From contig JACQEO010000040.1 of NCBI GenBank assembly GCA_016200545.1, forward strand, positions 1-64,000: a stretch of 64,000 nucleotides of DNA, written 5' to 3'. The DNA is from Deltaproteobacteria bacterium. GTDB taxonomy: Bacteria; Desulfobacterota; Binatia; UTPRO1. The notes under the pieces were generated by a model. It made no database searches. It was not told the origin of the DNA and saw nothing but the letters and a program-made list of their open reading frames with translations. Made by a program: the position numbers and the translations under genes. Position 1 is the first letter of the stretch. The number at the start of each line of letters is the position of its first letter. Below, one piece after another: positions 20,708-31,391 of the stretch.

Positions 20708-21346
20708 ATGAGCATTCGCGCAGTGATGATGGCCGTGGGACTCTCGGTCGCCTTGTCGAGTGTGGCGTACGCCCAGCCGGGAACGGTCTTCGTCGAAGGG
20801 CAAGGCGGCGCGATGATCCCCGTCAGCGAGTTCCGACACGAGCAGCACATCGGCGGCACGTACAGCATCGCGGCCGGCTACGAGATGGTCGAGTTCCTCG
20901 ATCTGATGCTGCAGTTCACGCACAGCTTCAACGACAACGTCAACGATCACGATCGTTTCAACGGTCCCGGATTCTCCGGCCACTCCAACGAGACGAATCA
21001 GACGTTCATCGTCGGGCTCGGTCCGCGGATCAACTTCCTGCCCTCCGACTATCTCGTGCGCCCCTACGGCCTGTTCCATGTCGAGTGGGACCACTTCGCG
21101 TACTTCAATCAGGTCACCTCCAATCACCGCACGCTCATCAGCGACGACGACCAGGACGCGTTCGGCGTCCAGGCGGGGCTCGGCATCGAGGCTACCGTCT
21201 TCCAGCTCTACGAACGTCGCGCCGACCGTTACCCGCTGTTGGCGGTGACCATCGGCGTGAACGGCAGCTACCACCACGCATTCCAGCCCAGCCATCCCGA
21301 CAAGCAGTTCGTCACGACACTGGGTTCGGTCGGCGTCCGGTTCTAA
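20708..21346 (+). CDS. outer-membrane beta-barrel protein
   Basis: A 212-residue protein with a clear signal peptide (MSIRAVMMAVGLSVALSSVAYA, cleavage before QPG). Alternating amphipathic strands follow, rich in Y, F, G and N, and the protein ends in VGVRF, a typical aromatic C-terminal outer-membrane insertion signal. This fits an OmpA-like or OmpW-like eight-stranded porin fold. Substrate and family are not identifiable. The frame is open from 20657, but the ATG at 20708 sits behind a GGGAAAGGGG ribosome site and directly precedes the signal peptide. Confidence 0.75.
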   Translation: MSIRAVMMAVGLSVALSSVAYAQPGTVFVEGQGGAMIPVSEFRHEQHIGGTYSIAAGYEMVEFLDLMLQFTHSFNDNVNDHDRFNGPGFSGHSNETNQTFIVGLGPRINFLPSDYLVRPYGLFHVEWDHFAYFNQVTSNHRTLISDDDQDAFGVQAGLGIEATVFQLYERRADRYPLLAVTIGVNGSYHHAFQPSHPDKQFVTTLGSVGVRF

Positions 21347-21353
21347 GCGCGCG

Positions 21354-22238
21354 GTGATCGCGCCGCGATCGGGCTCGCGGCTTCCCGCGTGGGCGGCGAA
21401 AAAGCGCGGCATCTTGCGCGAGGCACGGCCCCTACGGCGCGTCCTCCGCGAGCTCGGGGTGCGTACGGTCTGCGAGGAGGCACGCTGCCCCAACATCGGA
21501 GAATGCTTCTCGCGGCCGACGGCGACCTTCATGATCGCGGGCGCGCGTTGCACGCGTCGCTGCGGGTTCTGCGCCGTGGACACGGCGCGGCCCGCTCCCC
21601 TCGACCCGGGGGAGCCGGCGCGGATCGCCGAGGCGACCCGACGAATGGCGCTTCGCCACGTCGTCGTGACCGCGGTCGCGCGCGACGACCTGGCGGACGG
21701 TGGCGCGGCGCATTTCGCCGCCACCATCCGTGCCGTGCGCGCCGCGGCGCCGAGCGCGCGCATCGAGGTGCTGACGCCCGACTTCAAGGGCGAGCAGGCG
21801 CCGCTCCGGACGGTGCTCGACGCCGCGCCCGACGTCTTCAACCACAATCTCGAGACCGTCGCGCGCCTGGCGCGTGCGGTGCGACCGCAGGCGAGCTACA
21901 CGCGGTCGCTCGACGTCCTGGCGCGCGCGAAGCGACTCCGCCCGTTGGTGGCCACCAAGTCCGGTCTCATGGTCGGCCTCGGCGAGACCCCCGCCGAGGT
22001 ACGGGCGGCGATGCAGGATCTGCGCGCCGGCGCCTGCGACCTGCTCACGATCGGGCAGTACCTGCAGCCGACGCGGCAGCACCTTCCGGTCGTCGAGTAC
22101 GTCGCTCCCGCCGCCTTTGCGGAGTATGGTAGGATCGGTCGCGAATTAGGGTTTCGCCACGTCGCTGCGGGACCCTTCGTGCGGAGCTCGTATCACGCCG
22201 AGCACGCGTTCGAGAGCGCAGACACGCCGAGAGGATGA
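21354..22238 (+). CDS. lipA: lipoyl synthase
   Basis: LipA is a radical-SAM enzyme that inserts two sulfurs into octanoyl-protein to make lipoate. The 294-residue protein has the auxiliary [4Fe-4S] motif C40-x4-C45-x5-C51 ([12 protein letters not shown]), the radical-SAM motif C66-x3-C70-x2-C73 (CTRRCGFC) and the C-terminal FVRSSYHAE containing the conserved RSSY. The auxiliary cluster is the sacrificial sulfur source. The GTG start is 7 bases after the previous stop. The lipA stop overlaps the ATG of the aminotransferase. Confidence 0.95.
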   Translation: MIAPRSGSRLPAWAAKKRGILREARPLRRVLRELGVRTVCEEARCPNIGECFSRPTATFMIAGARCTRRCGFCAVDTARPAPLDPGEPARIAEATRRMALRHVVVTAVARDDLADGGAAHFAATIRAVRAAAPSARIEVLTPDFKGEQAPLRTVLDAAPDVFNHNLETVARLARAVRPQASYTRSLDVLARAKRLRPLVATKSGLMVGLGETPAEVRAAMQDLRAGACDLLTIGQYLQPTRQHLPVVEYVAPAAFAEYGRIGRELGFRHVAAGPFVRSSYHAEHAFESADTPRG

Positions 22239-23443
22239 TGGAATTCCCCAGAATCAAGAGGCTGCCGCCGTACGTCTTCAACATCATCGGAGATCTGAAA
22301 CAGGCGGCTCGCCGCGCCGGTGAGGACGTCATCGATCTCGGCATGGGCAACCCCGACGGCGCGACGCCGCCGCACGTGGTGAGCAAGCTCATCGAGGCCG
22401 CGGCCAAAGTGCCGAACCACCGCTACTCGGTGTCGCGCGGCATCTACAAGCTGCGCCTCGCCATCTGCGATTGGTACCGCCGTCGCTACGGCGTCGAGCT
22501 CGATGCCGATGCCGAGGCGATCGTGACCATCGGCTCCAAGGAAGGCATCGGCCACCTCGCGCTCGCCATTCTCGGTCCCGGCGACGTCGTGCTCTGCCCG
22601 AGCCCGACGTACCCGATCCATCAGTACTCGGTGATCATCGCCGGCGGCGACCTGCGCTCGGTTCCGCTCATCCCGGGCGAGGACTTCTTCGAGCTCTTGC
22701 TGCAGGCGGTGAAGCAGGCATGGCCGAAGCCGAAGCTCCTCATCCTCAACTTCCCGCACAACCCGACGACCGAAGTCGTCACGCTCGACTTCTTCGAGAA
22801 GATCGTCGAGTTCGCGCGCGAGCACGAGCTACTCGTCGTGCACGATCTCGCCTACGCCGACATCACCTTCGACGGCTACGAGGCGCCGAGTTTCCTCCAG
22901 GTGCCGGGCGCGATCGACCTCGGCGTCGAGTTCTTCAGTCTCTCGAAGAGCTACAGCATGGCGGGCTGGCGCGTCGGCTTCGCGGTCGGCAATCGCGAGA
23001 TGATCCACGCACTCGCACGCATCAAGAGCTATCTCGATTACGGCATGTTCCAGCCGATCCAGATCGCCGCCATTCACGCGCTGAACGGTCCACAAGAGTG
23101 CGTGCGCGAGAACGCGGAGCGCTACCGGGTGCGCCGCGACGTGCTCTGCGAGGGCCTGCAGCGCATCGGCTGGGAGATTCCGAAGCCGAAGGCGACGATG
23201 TTCGTCTGGGGACAGATTCCCGAACCCTATCGCGCGATGGGCTCGATCGAGTTCGCGAAGTTCTTGCTGAAGGAGGGGAAGGTGGCGGTGTCGCCGGGAA
23301 TCGGCTTCGGCGAGTACGGCGACGACTATGTGCGCTTCGCGCTGATCGAGAACGAGCATCGGACGCGGCAGGCGGTGCGCGGTATTCGGAAGGCCTTCGG
23401 CGGCGCGCTGGTGCCCGCCGAGCGGAGTGCCAGCGCCGGCTGA
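22235..23443 (+). CDS. alaC: PLP-dependent class I aminotransferase, alanine transaminase type
   Basis: The 402-residue fold-type I aminotransferase has [46 protein letters not shown] and the PLP lysine in [16 protein letters not shown]. It is closest in character to AlaC (YfdZ) and related LL-diaminopimelate/methionine aminotransferases; AlaC-type enzymes interconvert alanine and pyruvate with glutamate. The ATG overlaps the lipA stop. It is followed after 25 bases by homoserine dehydrogenase, so an amino-acid role is likely. Exact specificity is not certain. Confidence 0.85.
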   Translation: MMEFPRIKRLPPYVFNIIGDLKQAARRAGEDVIDLGMGNPDGATPPHVVSKLIEAAAKVPNHRYSVSRGIYKLRLAICDWYRRRYGVELDADAEAIVTIGSKEGIGHLALAILGPGDVVLCPSPTYPIHQYSVIIAGGDLRSVPLIPGEDFFELLLQAVKQAWPKPKLLILNFPHNPTTEVVTLDFFEKIVEFAREHELLVVHDLAYADITFDGYEAPSFLQVPGAIDLGVEFFSLSKSYSMAGWRVGFAVGNREMIHALARIKSYLDYGMFQPIQIAAIHALNGPQECVRENAERYRVRRDVLCEGLQRIGWEIPKPKATMFVWGQIPEPYRAMGSIEFAKFLLKEGKVAVSPGIGFGEYGDDYVRFALIENEHRTRQAVRGIRKAFGGALVPAERSASAG

Positions 23444-23468
23444 CGGCGCCTCGCAGCCTCCGTCCCGC

Positions 23469-24767
23469 ATGCCCCCGCGTGAGGTTCGCGTCGGGCTGAT
23501 CGGCTTCGGTACGATCGGCACCGGTGTCGTGAAGCTCTTGCAGCGCCGGCGCGCCACGATCGACGCCCGGCTCGGCGCGCCGCTGCGCCTGGTGCGCATC
23601 GCCGACATCGACACGACCCGCGACCGCGGCGTCCGCCTGCCGAAAGGCATGCTCGTCGGCGACGCCGCCGAGGTCTACGCCGCCGACGACGTCGACGTCG
23701 TGATCGAGCTCATGGGCGGCTACGAGCCGGCGCGCCGTTTCGTGATGGCGGCGATCGCCGCCGGCAAGAGCGTCGTCACCGCCAACAAGGCGCTCCTCGC
23801 CGTCCACGGTCGGGAGATCCTGCGCGCCGCCGCCGCACGCCGTGTCGACGTCGGCCTCGAAGCGAGCGTCGGCGGCGGCATCCCGATCGTGCGCGCGCTG
23901 CGCGACGGCCTCGTCGCCGATCGCGTGCGCGGCGTCTACGGCATCGTGAACGGCACCTGCAACCACATCCTCTCGACGATGACGCGTGACGGCGGTCAGT
24001 TCGCCGACGCGCTCGCCGAGGCGCAAGCGCGCGGCCTCGCCGAGGCCGATCCCAGCTTCGACATCGACGGCACCGACTCCGCGCACAAGCTCGTGATCCT
24101 CGCCGCGCTCGCCTTCGGCGCCGAGCTTCGGCTGCGCGACGTGTTCACCGAGGGCATCCGCGGCATCGAGCAGATGGACGTGCTGTATGCGCGCGAGCTC
24201 GGCTGCGTGATCAAGCTCCTCGCGATCGCCACGTGCGACGGCGCCCGCGTCGCCGCGCGCGTCCACCCGGCGCTCGTACCCGCGACGCACGTGCTCGCCG
24301 GCGTCGGCGGCGCGTTCAACGCCATCTACCTCGACGGCGAGGACCTCGGCTCGAGCATGTACTATGGCCTCGGCGCCGGCATGATGCCGACCGCGACGGC
24401 GATCGTCGCCGATCTCGTCGAGGTCGCCCGCAATCGGCTCGCCGGCGCGGCGGCGCGCGTGCCGCCCTTCGGCTTCGCGGCGATCCGCCACCTGCCGCTG
24501 GTGCCGATGGGCGAGCTGCGGACGGCGTACTACCTCCGGATCATGGCGCGCGATCGCCCTGGGGTGCTCGGCGACATCGCTGGCATCCTCGGACGGCATG
24601 CGATTAGTATCGGCACCGTGATCCAAAAAGGCCGCAGCGCCGCCACCGTCGTCCCCGTCGTCATCCGCACCCACGAGGCCCGCGAGCGCGACGTCCAAGC
24701 CGCGCTCAAAGCCATCCGTCGCATGAAAGCTGTCAAAGGCGCCCCCGTATGCCTCCGCATTCACTGA
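23469..24767 (+). CDS. hom: homoserine dehydrogenase
   Basis: Hom reduces aspartate semialdehyde to homoserine on the path to threonine and methionine. The 432-residue protein has the NAD(P) motif VGLIGFGTIGTGVV, VTANKALLA, the catalytic-domain GIVNGTCNHILS, EADPSFDIDGTDSAHKL, and a C-terminal ACT domain (YYLRIMARDRPGVLGDIAGIL) for threonine feedback. The frame is open from a GTG at 23427, but that would overlap the previous gene; the ATG at 23469 immediately precedes the conserved start. Confidence 0.94.
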   Translation: MPPREVRVGLIGFGTIGTGVVKLLQRRRATIDARLGAPLRLVRIADIDTTRDRGVRLPKGMLVGDAAEVYAADDVDVVIELMGGYEPARRFVMAAIAAGKSVVTANKALLAVHGREILRAAAARRVDVGLEASVGGGIPIVRALRDGLVADRVRGVYGIVNGTCNHILSTMTRDGGQFADALAEAQARGLAEADPSFDIDGTDSAHKLVILAALAFGAELRLRDVFTEGIRGIEQMDVLYARELGCVIKLLAIATCDGARVAARVHPALVPATHVLAGVGGAFNAIYLDGEDLGSSMYYGLGAGMMPTATAIVADLVEVARNRLAGAAARVPPFGFAAIRHLPLVPMGELRTAYYLRIMARDRPGVLGDIAGILGRHAISIGTVIQKGRSAATVVPVVIRTHEARERDVQAALKAIRRMKAVKGAPVCLRIH

Positions 24768-24951
24768 TCCCGATGCGAGGCGCAGCCGAGCGAGCCCACC
24801 ACCGGCCCCGTCTAGCGCGCGTCGTGCGAGGAGTGGCGGGACGCAGCCGCCGCGGGGTCGCGCGGCGCAGCCGCCGCGCGACGGGAGCACCGCGGGTTCA
24901 CCCCGCGGTGCGACGCCCATCGCGAGGCGCAGCCGAGCGGGGGCAAAATTA
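24768..24951. repeat. palindromic GC-rich intergenic repeat cluster
   Basis: This 184-base gap holds no gene. The motif GAGGCGCAGCCGAGCG occurs near both ends (about 24777 and 24923). Between them are a perfect hairpin CGCGCGGC/GCCGCGCG (24859-24880, 6-base loop) and a second perfect hairpin CACCGCGGG/CCCGCGGTG (24888-24910, 5-base loop). There is no T tract, so these are not classical terminators. The layout resembles REP/BIME-type extragenic repeats. It separates hom from glpX. Confidence 0.6.
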
Positions 24952-25902
24952 ATGGACAGGAACCTAGCCCTCGAGGTCGTCCGCGTCACCGAGGCGGCGG
25001 CGCTCGCGTCGGCGCGCTTCATGGGTCGCGGTGACGAGGCGGGCGCCGATCAGGCGGCGATCGAGGCAATGCGGCGCGCGTTCAACGCGATTCCCGTCAG
25101 CGGGACCGTGCTGATCGGCGAGGGCAGCCATGACGAGACGCCGGTGCTCTACGCCGGCGAGCAGGTCGGCGAGGGCGGGAGCGCGACCGAGGTCGCGCTC
25201 GACGCGCTCGAGGGCGCCAGCATCTGCGCCACCGGCGGCGCGGGCGCGCTCTCGATCATCGCGATCGCGGAGCACGACGTGTTCTTCCGCTGCCCGAACA
25301 CGTACATGGAGAAAATCGCCGTCGGCCCCGACGGACGCGGCATCATCGACCTCGAGCGTTCGGCAACCGACAACCTGAAGGCGCTCGCGGAGGCGAAGGG
25401 TGTGTACGTCGCGGATCTCACCGTCGCGCTCCTCGAGCGCCCGCGGCACGCGAAGCTCATCCGCGAGGTGCGCTCGGCCGGCGCACGCGTCAAGCTGCTC
25501 GCCGCCGGCGACCTCTCCGCCGCTCTCGCGACGACGCGTCCCGACTCCGGAATCGACGTCCTGATGGGCATCGGGGGCGGCCTTCAGGGTATCCTCGCCG
25601 CGGCGGCATTGCGCTGTGCCGGCGGCGACATGCAGGCACGGCTCTCGCCGCTCACCCAGGACGACGTCCGCCACTGCTACGCGCAGGGCTTCACGGATTT
25701 GAAGCGGCGGTACACCCTGGACGAGCTCGTCCGCGGCAACGTCATGTTCGCCGCGACCGGCGTCACGACCGGCGACTATCTCGAGGGCGTGCGCTTCTTC
25801 CGCGGCGGCGCCACCACCAACTCCGTCGTGATGCGCTCGCAGACGCGGACGGTCCGCTACCTCCAAACCACGCATCACTTCGAGTTCAAGCCCGAGTACT
25901 GA
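24952..25902 (+). CDS. glpX: class II fructose-1,6-bisphosphatase
   Basis: GlpX removes the 1-phosphate of fructose-1,6-bisphosphate in gluconeogenesis. The 316-residue protein has VLIGEGSHDETPVLY, ALDALEGASICATGG, TYMEKIAVGPDG, DVLMGIGGGLQGI and NVMFAATGVTTGDYLEGV. The usual metal-binding DPxEGT reads DALEGA here: aspartate and glutamate are kept while proline and threonine are replaced. Activity is still likely. The ATG has no strong ribosome site. It follows the intergenic repeat cluster and is probably separately transcribed. Confidence 0.9.
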   Translation: MDRNLALEVVRVTEAAALASARFMGRGDEAGADQAAIEAMRRAFNAIPVSGTVLIGEGSHDETPVLYAGEQVGEGGSATEVALDALEGASICATGGAGALSIIAIAEHDVFFRCPNTYMEKIAVGPDGRGIIDLERSATDNLKALAEAKGVYVADLTVALLERPRHAKLIREVRSAGARVKLLAAGDLSAALATTRPDSGIDVLMGIGGGLQGILAAAALRCAGGDMQARLSPLTQDDVRHCYAQGFTDLKRRYTLDELVRGNVMFAATGVTTGDYLEGVRFFRGGATTNSVVMRSQTRTVRYLQTTHHFEFKPEY

Positions 25903-25929
25903 GCGTCGGATCTCGTCGCGCCCGCGTTG

Positions 25930-26736
25930 CTACAGCCGGATGCGCTTGCGCTCCGCCGCGGAGAGCTCCGGGCGCGGATACTTACAGTCGAGCGCGCGGA
26001 TGGTCTCGACGAGGATGTCCGCCACCGCGAGGTTCCGGTACCACTTGTGGTTCGCGGGGATGACGTGCCAGGGCGCGCGCCGCGTGCTGCAGTGGCCGAG
26101 CAAGCACTCGTAGGCCTTTTGATAACGCGGCCAGAGCTTCCGCTCCTCGACGTCCTTCAGCGAGAACTTCCACTGCTTCGTGGGGTCGTCGAGCCGCGCT
26201 TGCAGCCGCGCGCATTGCTCGTCCTTGCTGACGTGGAGAAAGAACTTGAGAACGACCGTGCCGTTCTCGATGAGGATGCGTTCAAAGGCGTTGATCTGAT
26301 CGTAACGTCGGCGAATGACGTCACGCGGCTGCAGCCGGTGCACGAACGGCACCAGCACGTCCTCGTAGTGCGAGCGGTTGAAGATCGTCATGTGCCCGCG
26401 CCGCGGTGCGAAGCGGTGCGCTCGCCAGAGGAAATCGTGGTCGGCCTCCTCTTCGGTCGGCACCTTGAAGGGCGCCACCTCGCAGCCGCTCGGGTTCACG
26501 GCGCTGAAGACGTGCTTGATGGTGCCGTCCTTGCCGGCGGTGTCCATGCCCTGGAGGACGATCAGCACCGCGTGGCGATGTTCGGCGTAGAGGACCTCTT
26601 GGAGCGCCGCCAGGCGCTCGACGTCGCGTCCCAAGTGCTCGCGCGCCGCGTCCTCGTCCTCGTAGCGACCGGTTTCGGCGGGGTCGATGTCGCCGAGATC
26701 GACCTTGGTTCCGGGCCGGACGCGATGGCGCCGCAT
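25930..26736 (-). CDS. ppk2: polyphosphate kinase 2 family protein
   Basis: PPK2 proteins use polyphosphate to phosphorylate nucleotides. The 268-residue single-domain protein has VKDL-type start RVRPGTKVDLGDIDP, Walker A GMDTAGKDG, AFKVPT-like APFKVPTEEE, FNRSHYEDVLVPFVH and the lid region DPTKQWKFSLKD. Length fits class I or III PPK2, which phosphorylates nucleoside diphosphates or monophosphates. An upstream TTG (26772) would add 12 residues; the ATG at 26736 is chosen. It converges with glpX across 27 bases. Confidence 0.9.
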   Translation of the reverse strand: MRRHRVRPGTKVDLGDIDPAETGRYEDEDAAREHLGRDVERLAALQEVLYAEHRHAVLIVLQGMDTAGKDGTIKHVFSAVNPSGCEVAPFKVPTEEEADHDFLWRAHRFAPRRGHMTIFNRSHYEDVLVPFVHRLQPRDVIRRRYDQINAFERILIENGTVVLKFFLHVSKDEQCARLQARLDDPTKQWKFSLKDVEERKLWPRYQKAYECLLGHCSTRRAPWHVIPANHKWYRNLAVADILVETIRALDCKYPRPELSAAERKRIRL

Positions 26737-26828
26737 GCGGCGGCCTATAGACCGCGACGTTACGGGCGGCAAGGTGATGGCTTTGGTCTTGGCAGCTCGA
26801 GGGGGATAATCTATACGGAAACCCCGCC

Positions 26829-27148
26829 ATGTCCTGGAAAGTCTGTCATGCGACGGTCTTCGAGCCGGAAGCGTATCTCGTCAAAGGCTTCCTCGAGCAC
26901 CAGGGGATCCCGTGCCTGCTCGAGAACGGACGCTTCGGCATGGATCCGGTGCGGATCGGAAACCTCGGCACGATTCGCATCCTCGTGCCCGAGGAGTGGG
27001 TGCCGGTCGCGTCGAAGCTGATCTCGCGGCGGACGCGTCCCGCGCGCCCGTCGCTCGCGGAGTCGCATCCCGCGCAGGTGATCGCCGTCGATTTCAGCCG
27101 CCGTCGGCGGCGCCCGCGCGCGAGCCGTCGCGGCCGCAGCGAGGCGCC

Positions 27149-27152
<4 letters not shown>
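26829..27152 (+). CDS. DUF2007-type small putative signal-transducing protein
   Basis: A 107-residue protein whose first 65 residues fit the DUF2007 fold: [30 protein letters not shown], followed by [17 protein letters not shown]. The tail is Arg-rich and low in complexity ([14 protein letters not shown]). DUF2007 proteins are PII-like small domains without an established role. Its stop overlaps the GTG of the acyl-CoA mutase large subunit, suggesting coupled expression. It diverges from ppk2 with about 90 bases between starts. Confidence 0.75.
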
Positions 27153-28765
<1,613 letters not shown>

Positions 28766-28769
28766 TCGC

Positions 28770-29180
28770 GTGAAGCCGCAGCGCACACTGCGCATTCTCG
28801 TCGCGAAGCCGGGGCTCGATGGTCACGATCGTGGTGCGAAGATCATCGCGCGCGCGCTGCGCGACGCAGGATTCGAGGTCATCTACACCGGCCTGCATCA
28901 GACGCCGGAGATGATCGCCGAGGCGGCGCTCCAGGAGGACGTCGACGCGATTGGCCTCTCGATTCTCTCGGGCGCCCACAACACGCTCTTCCCCGCGATC
29001 ATCCGCCTGCTGCGGGAGAAGGGCGCCGGAGACGTCGCGATCTTCGGCGGCGGCATCGTTCCCCCCGAGGACATCGCCCGCCTGAAGGCGGACGGGGTGC
29101 GCGAGATCTTCACGCCCGGCGCTGCCACCGACGAGATCGTCGCGTGGATCCGCGCCAACATCCTCCCGCGCGGCTACTGA
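28770..29180 (+). CDS. B12-binding small subunit of the acyl-CoA mutase
   Basis: The 136-residue protein is a stand-alone cobalamin-binding domain. It has the DxHxxG signature in [14 protein letters not shown] (His is the lower cobalt ligand), [13 protein letters not shown] and [11 protein letters not shown]. Size and arrangement match IcmB/HcmB-type subunits. It starts with GTG 4 bases after the large subunit, so the two form one heteromeric mutase. No G-protein chaperone (MeaB/IcmF type) is in the window. Confidence 0.93.
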   Translation: MKPQRTLRILVAKPGLDGHDRGAKIIARALRDAGFEVIYTGLHQTPEMIAEAALQEDVDAIGLSILSGAHNTLFPAIIRLLREKGAGDVAIFGGGIVPPEDIARLKADGVREIFTPGAATDEIVAWIRANILPRGY

Positions 29181-29219
29181 CGCTCGTCGTCGCGCATGCG
29201 CGCGCGGCGGCGCGACGGT

Positions 29220-29984
29220 TCAGTCCGACGCGGCGTGCTCGCCGCCGGTCGCTTCTGAACCCGCCGTCTCGGCCGGCTCTGCGCCTGCGGTCGGCGTCGC
29301 GGAGCGGGAGTACATGCGCAGTTCCTCGAGGATGGCGGCGTGTACGGCGGCGTCGCGGTCGAGGGCGTAGTACGCGGCACCGAGGAGGAGCAGTGCGACG
29401 AGCGCGACGGCACCGAAGCCGCGGATCACCTTGACGGTGCGGGTGTTCGCGTCCGACTCGTGTTCGCGGAGGTGCGCGCGCGCCCGGTCTTCCAGTTCGG
29501 CGACGAGCCCACGGATCTGCTCGGTGACGACCGCGCCGTCGTCGGGAAGCGGCTCCGCGGCGACGTCGCGGGCGACGTCGCGCGGCCGCCCGGAGGGGGA
29601 TGCGATCGCCTCGGTGACCAGCGTCAACTGGCGTGCCGCGAGCGGCCCGATCACGGCGACTCGGCGCCGCTGCCCCGGATCGTCGGTGGTGAGCTCGCGC
29701 AACCGATCGAGGTGCGCGTCGACATCCTTCATCGCCGCCAGATAGAGCTCGAGAAACGCGTTCTCGTGGGTGAGGAGATACCCGCGGCGCGCGTATTCCC
29801 CCTCGCCCAGGACGGTGCGCGTCGCGGCGATCTCCTCGAGCACGCCGCGTGCACGTCCGACCGCGGCGTCGAGATCGGCGAGCCGCGAGGCGCCGTTGAC
29901 ACTCGCGAGGAACGTGACCACGAGGATCGCTAGGACCACGGCGAAACCACCGGTCACGCGCGATGAGATGATCGAGGGTTGCAC
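29220..29984 (-). CDS. CHASE3-like membrane sensor protein without an output domain
   Basis: The 254-residue protein has an N-terminal membrane segment (GGFAVVLAILVVTFLASV) and an extracytoplasmic helical region containing the CHASE3-like YARRGYLLTHENAFLELY and a heptad-rich stretch. A second membrane segment (FGAVALVALLLLGAAYYAL) is followed by a short Ala/Glu-rich tail. CHASE3 domains normally sit in kinases, cyclases or chemoreceptors; here nothing follows. A GTG at 29984 is the best start, since the upstream frame runs under the divergent oxidoreductase gene. It may act through a partner encoded elsewhere. Confidence 0.65.
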   Translation of the reverse strand: MQPSIISSRVTGGFAVVLAILVVTFLASVNGASRLADLDAAVGRARGVLEEIAATRTVLGEGEYARRGYLLTHENAFLELYLAAMKDVDAHLDRLRELTTDDPGQRRRVAVIGPLAARQLTLVTEAIASPSGRPRDVARDVAAEPLPDDGAVVTEQIRGLVAELEDRARAHLREHESDANTRTVKVIRGFGAVALVALLLLGAAYYALDRDAAVHAAILEELRMYSRSATPTAGAEPAETAGSEATGGEHAASD

Positions 29985-30125
29985 GGGCGTAGGCTCGGAT
30001 ACGCGATCGATCGCGTGAACTCTAGCGGGCCGACCGAGGATAGCAACCGGCGTCGTGCCGCGGGCACTCCCGAGCGCTCGGCGGCGATTGCGCCTGCGCC
30101 CGTCGCGGCTTAACGTCACGTTCCT

Positions 30126-31349
30126 GTGGAGCGGCGCGAGATCATCATCATCGGCGGCGGCCCGGCGGGTGCGGCGACCGCGCTCTATCTGGCACGACGC
30201 GATCCGGCGCTCGCGCGGCGCGCGCTCGTCCTCGAAAAAGCGCGCCATCCGCGGGCGAAGGTGTGCGCGGGCGGTCTCATCCCGCACGCGCTCGCGTGCC
30301 TCGACGAGCTCGAGGTGGGGCTCACGGTGCCGCACGTCGTCGTCGATCGCGCCCGCGTCGAGGTCCCGGGGCGGCGGGTCGAGGTCGACGGCCGGCGTTG
30401 CTGCGCGATCGTCCGCCGCGCCGAGTTCGATGCGTCGCTGGTGCGGGCGGCGCGCGCCCGCGGCGTCGAGGTGCGCGAGGAGGAACGGGTGCGGACGCTC
30501 GAGCGGGTCGGCGACGGGGTGGTCGTGACGACCGACCGCGGCCGGTACCATGCGTCCCTCGTGGTGGGCGCCGACGGCTCGGGTAGCCTGGTGCGCCGGG
30601 TATTGGTGGACGGCCATGGTCACCGGAATCGCGACGCGCACGGAGAGCGCCGCGCGATCGGACGCGCCGTGATGGCCGACGTGCCCATCGGCGACGCCGG
30701 TAGCTGGGACGGTCACGATCGCGCGCGCTACGACTTCGACTTTCGCGCCGTGCCGGCCGGCCTCGCCGGCTACGCCTGGGCGTTTCCGTGCCTCATCGAC
30801 GGTCGCCCGCACGTGAACGCCGGCGTCTACGCGCGCCGGGCCGGCGTCGGTCCCGATCTCCGCGCGCTCCTGCACGCCCTGCAAGTGGATCTCGGCGGCG
30901 CGCGCGTCCGTCATCAGGCGGCGCCGATTCGCTGCTGGTCACGCGCGCCGTTCACGGCCGATCGCACGCTGCTCGTCGGCGACGCCGCCGGAGCCGAGCC
31001 GCTCATGGGCGAGGGGATTTCGTTCGCCTTCGAGTACGGACGATGGGCGGCCGCCGAGGTCGCCGCCGCCGCGGCCGCCGGCACGCTCGAGTGGCCGGCG
31101 GCCGAGGCGCGCTTTCGGCGCTCATGGGTCGGTCGCAAGCTGCGGCGGCTCGACCAGGCGGCGACGATGTTCTACGGCCGCGGCGCGCGTCTGTGGCTCG
31201 CGCTCGCCGCACGCTGGGGAGGAGCGCAGCGGATCGGGCTCTGCTGGTACAACGGCGTCGACGGTTGGGATCGCCGCAGCGGTTGGGCGGCGTTGCGGGC
31301 GACTCTCGGCGGATCGGCTGTTGCCACGGCGCGTACCGGGATGCAATAA
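30126..31349 (+). CDS. FAD-dependent geranylgeranyl-reductase-like oxidoreductase
   Basis: A 407-residue flavoprotein with the Rossmann motif IIIIGGGPAGAATALYLARR, KVCAGGLIP, GADGSGSLVRR and the second FAD motif VGDAAGAEPLMGEGISFAFEYG. This pattern is typical of the geranylgeranyl reductase family, which saturates isoprenoid chains in lipids or quinones; related halogenases and hydroxylases share it. The substrate is unknown. The GTG start is used and the gene diverges from the CHASE3 gene. A thiolase follows 42 bases downstream. Confidence 0.8.
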   Translation: MERREIIIIGGGPAGAATALYLARRDPALARRALVLEKARHPRAKVCAGGLIPHALACLDELEVGLTVPHVVVDRARVEVPGRRVEVDGRRCCAIVRRAEFDASLVRAARARGVEVREEERVRTLERVGDGVVVTTDRGRYHASLVVGADGSGSLVRRVLVDGHGHRNRDAHGERRAIGRAVMADVPIGDAGSWDGHDRARYDFDFRAVPAGLAGYAWAFPCLIDGRPHVNAGVYARRAGVGPDLRALLHALQVDLGGARVRHQAAPIRCWSRAPFTADRTLLVGDAAGAEPLMGEGISFAFEYGRWAAAEVAAAAAAGTLEWPAAEARFRRSWVGRKLRRLDQAATMFYGRGARLWLALAARWGGAQRIGLCWYNGVDGWDRRSGWAALRATLGGSAVATARTGMQ

Positions 31350-31391
31350 ACAAACACCCGTTTTCGCGCGTCCACGTCCGAGGAGGCCCTC

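Noticed and set aside
24859..24910. Intergenic hairpins as Rho-independent terminators of hom
   Set aside because: The stems are strong but have no following T tract, and the flanking repeated motif points to an extragenic repeat.
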